Translations under genes and position numbers: made by a program | Origin: CF-39 sp035651155 | GTDB taxonomy: Bacteria; Chloroflexota; Limnocylindria; P2-11E | NCBI GenBank assembly: GCA_035651155.1 | Contig: DASRGG010000036.1 | Coordinates: 105,850-169,849 of the forward strand | Direction of reading: 5' to 3' | DNA: 64,000 nt | Part shown: one piece after another, positions 60,257 through 64,000 of the stretch | Position numbering within the stretch: position 1 is the first letter of the stretch | Layout of the letters: each line of letters starts with the position of its first letter | Notes under the pieces: model-generated | What the model was told of the DNA's origin: nothing | Database searches by the model: none | Seen by the model: only the letters and a program-made list of their open reading frames with translations

Positions 60257-61500
60257 TAATGGTCCTCTGGGAGATCGGTGAGGATGACGCTGACCGTCTC
60301 GCCGGGCTCCGCCGCCGCGGGCGCCTCGGGGATGTCGATGAGACAGTTCGCGAGCGACATCGAACGCAGGATGCCCGATCCCTGCGGTCCGGTGGACCGC
60401 ACCGTCCCCTGCTCGCGGTCGTAGATCCCGCGCGCGAACATGCGCAGCCCGGTCGGCTTCTCGACGCGATCGACGAGACGCGCCTTCGCCCGCGGCCGGT
60501 GCAGCTTCGTGCGGCCGGCCATCTTGAGAAGCGCGGGGCGGACGAAGAGCTCGAACGTGAGCAGCGCGGAGACGGGATTGCCGGGAAGGCCGAAGATCGG
60601 TACCGCACCGCGCTTGGTGCGCAGCTCGCCGAAGGCGAGCGGGCGCCCTGGACGGATCGCGATCGACCAGAAGTCCATCTGGCCCATCGAGTCGACGACG
60701 GGCTTCACGTGATCGTGATCTCCGACCGACACGCCTCCGCTGGTGACGGCGACGTCGCCGAACGCCGCGTTGCCGAGCGCGTGGCGCAGGTCCTCCGCCG
60801 CGTCGCGCGCGATGCCGAGCTCGAACGCGGCACATCCCGTCGCCCGGACCGCCGCCGCGATCGAGTAGCGGTTCGCGTCGCGGATCTGGCCGGGACCGGG
60901 GACCTCGCCGATGTCGACGAGCTCGTCACCCGTCGAAAGGACCGCGACGTTCGGCCGGCGCACGACGTGCACGCGAGAGCGCCCGATGGACGCGAGCACG
61001 CCGATCTCCGCCGGACGGAGGAGGGTCCCGCGCGTGAGGATCGTCTCGCCGCGCCGCAGATCCTCGGCCGCCTGCCGGACCGAGATCCCGGCGGGCGTGT
61101 CGCGTGTGATCGTCACCGTCTCGACGCCGTTGTCGGTGTCCTCGACGCGCACGACCGTATCGGCGCCCTCGGGCATCGGCGCGCCGGTCATGATGCGAAG
61201 CGCCTCACCCGGCCCGACCGCGGCCTGCGGCATCGCGCCGGCGGTGACCGCGCCGACGACACGGAGGCGAGCGCCCGCGGTCTGCGCGCCGCGCACCGCG
61301 TAGCCGTCCATCGCGGAGTTCCGGAACGGTGGGACGTCGCGGTCCGCGACGGCCTCCTCCGCGAGCACGGCGCCGAGAGCGTCGAGCAGCGGCACCTCGA
61401 CCGTCTCGAGCGGGCTGATGCGCGCGAGGATGCGCTCGAGCGCCTCGTCGACGCTCAGCGATCGCGTCGCGGCGCGCGCCGCGCTCGGACTCGTAGGCAT
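60256..61500 (-). CDS. moeA: Molybdopterin molybdenumtransferase MoeA
   Basis: The 414-residue protein has PPFRNSAMDGYAVRG, GAPMPEGADTVVRVE, SGGVSVGDHDHVK, GLPGNPVSAL and a C-terminal domain IV. It inserts molybdate (or tungstate) into adenylated molybdopterin. TAGACT ends 8 nt before the ATG and no ribosome site is seen, so this may be the promoter of the moeA-moaC-moaB-psuG run. The tungstate-type ABC genes lie 40 nt upstream on the same strand. Confidence 0.96.
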   Translation of the reverse strand: MPTSPSAARAATRSLSVDEALERILARISPLETVEVPLLDALGAVLAEEAVADRDVPPFRNSAMDGYAVRGAQTAGARLRVVGAVTAGAMPQAAVGPGEALRIMTGAPMPEGADTVVRVEDTDNGVETVTITRDTPAGISVRQAAEDLRRGETILTRGTLLRPAEIGVLASIGRSRVHVVRRPNVAVLSTGDELVDIGEVPGPGQIRDANRYSIAAAVRATGCAAFELGIARDAAEDLRHALGNAAFGDVAVTSGGVSVGDHDHVKPVVDSMGQMDFWSIAIRPGRPLAFGELRTKRGAVPIFGLPGNPVSALLTFELFVRPALLKMAGRTKLHRPRAKARLVDRVEKPTGLRMFARGIYDREQGTVRSTGPQGSGILRSMSLANCLIDIPEAPAAAEPGETVSVILTDLPEDH

Positions 61501-61508
61501 CGCCACCG

Positions 61509-61514
61509 AGTCTA
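61509..61514 (-). promoter_or_regulatory. Putative -10 box of moeA
   Basis: TAGACT on the minus strand ends 8 nt before the ATG; leaderless pattern. Confidence 0.35.
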
Positions 61515-61540
61515 GTTGTCGCGCTCGCGTCGGCCCGCCG

Positions 61541-62617
61541 TCAGCTTCCGCGGCCGCGCGGCAGAAGGTGCGGCTCGGTGGCCTTGAACGAGGCGACGAC
61601 GGGCTCGCCCTCGCGGAGAGAGAGCTCGCGGGCGGATTGACGGGTGACGTGCGCGACGAGCGGGAAGCCACAGTCGAGGGAGAGCCGCACGCGCCGGCCG
61701 ATCGTCTCCACGCGGACGATGCGTCCCTCGAACGCGTTGCGTTCGCTCGAGCTCCCGCGCGCGCGAGAGATGACGACGTCGTCCGGCGCGATGAGCACGA
61801 GCACGCGCTCGCCGCCGAACGGCGGCTGTTCCGTCACGGAGATCGCCGCGGGACCGACGCGCACGACCGTCATCTCGTCGGTCGAGCGCTCGATGGTGCC
61901 GGGAAGGACGTTCTCGACGCCGACGAACGCGGCGATCGCCTCGTCCGCGGGCCGGCTGAACACCTCATCCGCGGGCCCGTACTGCCGCACGCGTCCGTCG
62001 ATGATCACCGCGACGCGATCCGCGAGCGTGAGCGCCTCGTCGCGATCGTGGGTCACGAGGATCGTCGCCACGCCGGCTTCGTGGAGCACGCGGCCAAAGT
62101 CGGCGACGAGCGCGTCATGCGTCGGTGCGTCGAGGCCGCCGAACGGCTCGTCGAGCAGCAGGACGTCGGGTGCGGTCGCGAGCGCTCGCGCGATCGACAC
62201 GCGTTGCGCCTCGCCGCCGGAGAGCCGCGTCGCGCGGCGGCCGGCGAGATGCGCGATGCCGAGCCGCTCCAGCGCCGCGGACGCCGCGCGCTCGCGATCC
62301 GCGCGCGGCGCGCCACGGAGCGCGAGCCCGAGCGCGGCGTTCTCGCGCACGCTGCGGTCGAGGAGCAGCGGACGCTGGAACACCACGCCGATGCGGCGCC
62401 GGTACGCGAGCGGATCGGAGATCGTGGCGCCGTCCGCGCGCAGCTCGCCGCGCGCGGGCAGGAGCATAGCGAGCGCGAGCAGCAGGCTCGTCTTCCCCGC
62501 GCCATTCGGTCCGAGGATGGCCACGAGCTCGCCGCGCTCGACCGCGAGATGCTCGGCGCGCGCGACCTCGCGGCCTCCGCGCTCGACGACGAGACCCCTG
62601 GCCTCGAGCAGGCTCAT
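61541..62617 (-). CDS. Tungstate/molybdate ABC transporter ATPase (TupC/ModC-like) with TOBE domain
   Basis: The 358-residue ATPase has Walker A GPNGAGKTS, Q-loop VVFQRPLLLD, signature RLSGGEAQRVSIA, Walker B VLLLDEPFGGLD, H-loop VTHDRDEAL, and a C-terminal extension with two beta-rich segments (from about 240; ISVTEQPPFGGERVLVLIAP and RRVRLSLDCGFPLVAHV) fitting TOBE domains that sense the oxyanion. It overlaps the permease gene by 4 nt. Proximity to moeA supports molybdate or tungstate. Confidence 0.9.
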   Translation of the reverse strand: MSLLEARGLVVERGGREVARAEHLAVERGELVAILGPNGAGKTSLLLALAMLLPARGELRADGATISDPLAYRRRIGVVFQRPLLLDRSVRENAALGLALRGAPRADRERAASAALERLGIAHLAGRRATRLSGGEAQRVSIARALATAPDVLLLDEPFGGLDAPTHDALVADFGRVLHEAGVATILVTHDRDEALTLADRVAVIIDGRVRQYGPADEVFSRPADEAIAAFVGVENVLPGTIERSTDEMTVVRVGPAAISVTEQPPFGGERVLVLIAPDDVVISRARGSSSERNAFEGRIVRVETIGRRVRLSLDCGFPLVAHVTRQSARELSLREGEPVVASFKATEPHLLPRGRGS

Positions 62618-63309
62618 GCCGGCCGCCGCTGCTGCGCCCAGGTGGTGATGCCGTTCACGAGGAACACCACCGCCAGCAGGATGATGGCGAGCGCGATCGC
62701 TCCGCCGAAGTTGCCGGCGCTCGTGTCGAGCACGATGACCGTCGTGAGGATGCGCGTATCGCCCTTCAGGTTGCAGCCGGTCATGAGCGACGCGCCGATC
62801 TCGCTGATGACGGCGCCGAACGCCGCCATCGCCGCGGTGAGGAGCAGGAGGCGCGTCTCGCGGACGAGGATGACGAGCACCTGCCACCGCGTCGCGCCGA
62901 GGGCGAGCAGCTGCAGCCGCAGCATCGGGTCGACCGATTGGATCGCGATCGCCGTGAGACCGATGACCTCGGGGACCGCGAGGAGGTACTGCGCCGCGAC
63001 CATCGCCGGACGCGTGCAGTACAGGCCGAGGTCGCCGAGCGGTCCGCTGCGGTACACGAGGAGCGCGACGAACAGTCCGACGACGACCGGCGGCAGACCC
63101 ATGCCGGTGTTGACGAGCGAGAGGACGAGCGTGCGTCCTCGGAAGCGAGCCGTCCCGAGAAGCGCCCCCAGCGGCACGCCGCTCACGAGCGAGAGCGCCG
63201 TCGCGGTCCCGCTCACGACGAGCGACGTCATGGCGGCATCCCGCACCTCGGGATCGAAGGCCGCGAGGCGGCGCAGCGCCTCGGCGAGTCCGTCGGCGAT
63301 GAGCTCCAT
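62614..63309 (-). CDS. tupB: Tungstate-type ABC permease (TupB-like)
   Basis: The 231-residue permease has about five or six helices and TupB-typical motifs: LVVSGTATALSLVSGVPLGALL, VNTGMGLPPVVVGL, LALGATRWQVLVILVRETR and FGAVISEIGASLMTGCNLKGDTR. The last motif (EIGAS-M-GGN-G-TR) separates TupB from ModB. The binding protein TupA is not in the window, and a decayed maf gene occupies the upstream side. TACATT ends 8 nt before the ATG. Confidence 0.88.
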   Translation of the reverse strand: MELIADGLAEALRRLAAFDPEVRDAAMTSLVVSGTATALSLVSGVPLGALLGTARFRGRTLVLSLVNTGMGLPPVVVGLFVALLVYRSGPLGDLGLYCTRPAMVAAQYLLAVPEVIGLTAIAIQSVDPMLRLQLLALGATRWQVLVILVRETRLLLLTAAMAAFGAVISEIGASLMTGCNLKGDTRILTTVIVLDTSAGNFGGAIALAIILLAVVFLVNGITTWAQQRRPA

Positions 63310-63317
63310 CGCGTGCG

Positions 63318-63323
63318 AATGTA
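63318..63323 (-). promoter_or_regulatory. Putative -10 box of tupB
   Basis: TACATT on the minus strand ends 8 nt before the ATG; no ribosome site. If correct, tupBC has its own promoter and tupA is elsewhere. Confidence 0.35.
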
Positions 63324-63332
63324 ACGGCGCAC

Positions 63333-63806
63333 GTGCGTGAGGCACGCGCCCTCTCGCCCGCGCGCGCGAAGGCCGCGGCGGTGTCGCGTCCCGGCGAGGT
63401 CGCGCTCGCGGCGGACACCGAGGTCCAGCTCGACGGCGCGCCTCTTGGGAAGCCGAGCGATCCCGAGCACGCGATCCGCATGCTGTGGCGCCTCGCGGGA
63501 CGGACGCACGATGTCCGCAGCGAGCCGATCGTCCTCGACGCGACGGGACGCGCCATCGGATTCGGCGTGACCGCACGCGTGCGGATACGGGAAGCCGACG
63601 ACGTGGATCTCGCGCGTGTGGATCTCGCGCGTTACGCGGCGAGCGGCGAGGCGCTCGACAAGGCCGGCGCGTACGCGATGCCGGGCTTCCGCTGTGCCAT
63701 CGGATTCACCTGTCCGGTCTGGCGCGCGGCGCACCGGCGGGGGCGGTCGGTGCACGACGGCGTTGAGTGCCCCTCGTGGACCGACGACGTGAGCGAGCGC
63801 CGCTAG
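63333..63806 (+). pseudogene. Maf-family nucleotide pyrophosphatase, truncated and frameshifted
   Basis: The middle of Maf is clear (ALAADTEVQLDGAPLGKPSD, MLWRLAGRTHDV, LARYAASGEALDKAGAYA). The N-terminal L-A-S-x-S-P-R-R substrate site is missing, with only KAAAVS-like sequence before it. After KAGAYA the annotated frame has no Maf similarity, but the adjacent frame (to 63766) resumes with GLPLC, as in the Maf end VGLPLC, so a short deletion and a frame change are implied. A working enzyme is unlikely. Confidence 0.65.
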
Positions 63807-64000
63807 GCGGCGCGGGGGAGCGCGCCGTCGGCGGCGAGCGCGTCCTGCGCGGACCGCAGCAGCACGCCGCTCGCGACGATCTCCGGCGACCAGGTCGCGC
63901 CGCCGGCGCGAACGTTCCACCGCGCGCCCTTGAACGCGCGCACGCTGCCGCTCATCGCGCCGAGGAGCTCGTCCATGCGAGCGCGCAGCAGCGCCGTGAG
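63803..64000 (-). CDS. Hypothetical protein, C-terminal part, cut by window edge
   Basis: Read from the right edge, 65 codons run to a TAG with coding-like third positions (LTALLRARMDELLGAMSG, VRAFKGARWNVRAGGATWSP). No family is recognised from this fragment. It converges with the decayed maf gene. Confidence 0.5.
   Translation of the reverse strand, partial: LTALLRARMDELLGAMSGSVRAFKGARWNVRAGGATWSPEIVASGVLLRSAQDALAADGALPRAA

Noticed and set aside
63228..63920. Minus-strand coding gene opposite the maf remnant
   Set aside because: Product is Arg-rich without motifs, and the plus-strand frame carries clear Maf sequence.

Overview
This window is very GC-rich chromosomal DNA (about 70 percent by eye) with tightly packed genes, many GTG and TTG starts, 1-4 nt stop/start overlaps and strong use of G or C at third codon positions. 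It carries an HspR-controlled heat-shock operon, a SpoIID/LytB protein and KimA-type potassium permeases, and many promoters look leaderless. Together these suggest a free-living member of the Chloroflexota (Limnocylindria-like), with an actinobacterium as the main alternative. I saw no rRNA, tRNA, CRISPR array, insertion sequence or phage gene; this is mostly core and lifestyle chromosome.

Layout. 1-3070 (minus): SpoIID-like protein (runs off the edge), hypoxanthine phosphoribosyltransferase, two membrane-anchored cupredoxins. 3102-5280 (plus): rsmG, an orphan HisA-like barrel, a metallophosphoesterase. 5375-11075 (plus): a potassium module of two KimA-like permeases, a universal stress protein and two TrkA/RCK proteins. 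11079-14267 (minus): ABC exporter with a NEW3-domain protein. 14456-16683 (minus): KdpDE-like two-component system. 16729-18584 (minus): Hsp70-like protein and a shortened MsrA. 18704-25882 (plus): hspR-hsp20-lon-dnaJ-clpB behind a palindromic operator. 25933-27323: M28 peptidase lipoprotein and a small anchored protein. 27352-28047: two decayed genes joined tail to tail. 28062-28752: dtd and a small gene. 28801-30394: a 53-residue secreted peptide divergent from an XRE-TPR regulator, an RRNPP-like arrangement. 30447-32496: PolX and acylphosphatase. 32617-39156: SsuABC/TauABC-type transporter, a lone LivJ-type binding lipoprotein and a CitAB/DcuSR-type two-component system. 39616-41163: purH. 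41193-45144: APH-like kinase, then a GNAT/FemAB-like enzyme, an MshA-like glycosyltransferase and an MshB-like deacetylase. 45183-47364: glycerate kinase and GlpX. 47511-48961 (minus): folD and a cyclodeaminase, divergent from a SAM riboswitch that precedes metF and a methionine synthase split into two genes (49005-51985). 52097-58119: M20 peptidase, HIT, NnrS-like membrane protein, DEAD-box helicase, deoC, site-2 protease. 58126-58378: MFS remnant. 58375-63309 (minus): psuG, moaB, moaC, moeA and TupBC-type oxyanion ABC genes. 63333-63806: a decayed maf. The right edge cuts a minus-strand gene.

The most interesting items are the peptide/XRE-TPR pair, the SAM-I riboswitch whose P1 stem contains the metF Shine-Dalgarno, the KimA-TrkA module without any TrkH/KtrB pore, the mycothiol-like gene trio, a recurrent leaderless promoter signature, and several genes with small deletions or frameshifts (msrA, a methyltransferase, an MFS transporter, maf). 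These lesions are either real decay or errors of a metagenome assembly.
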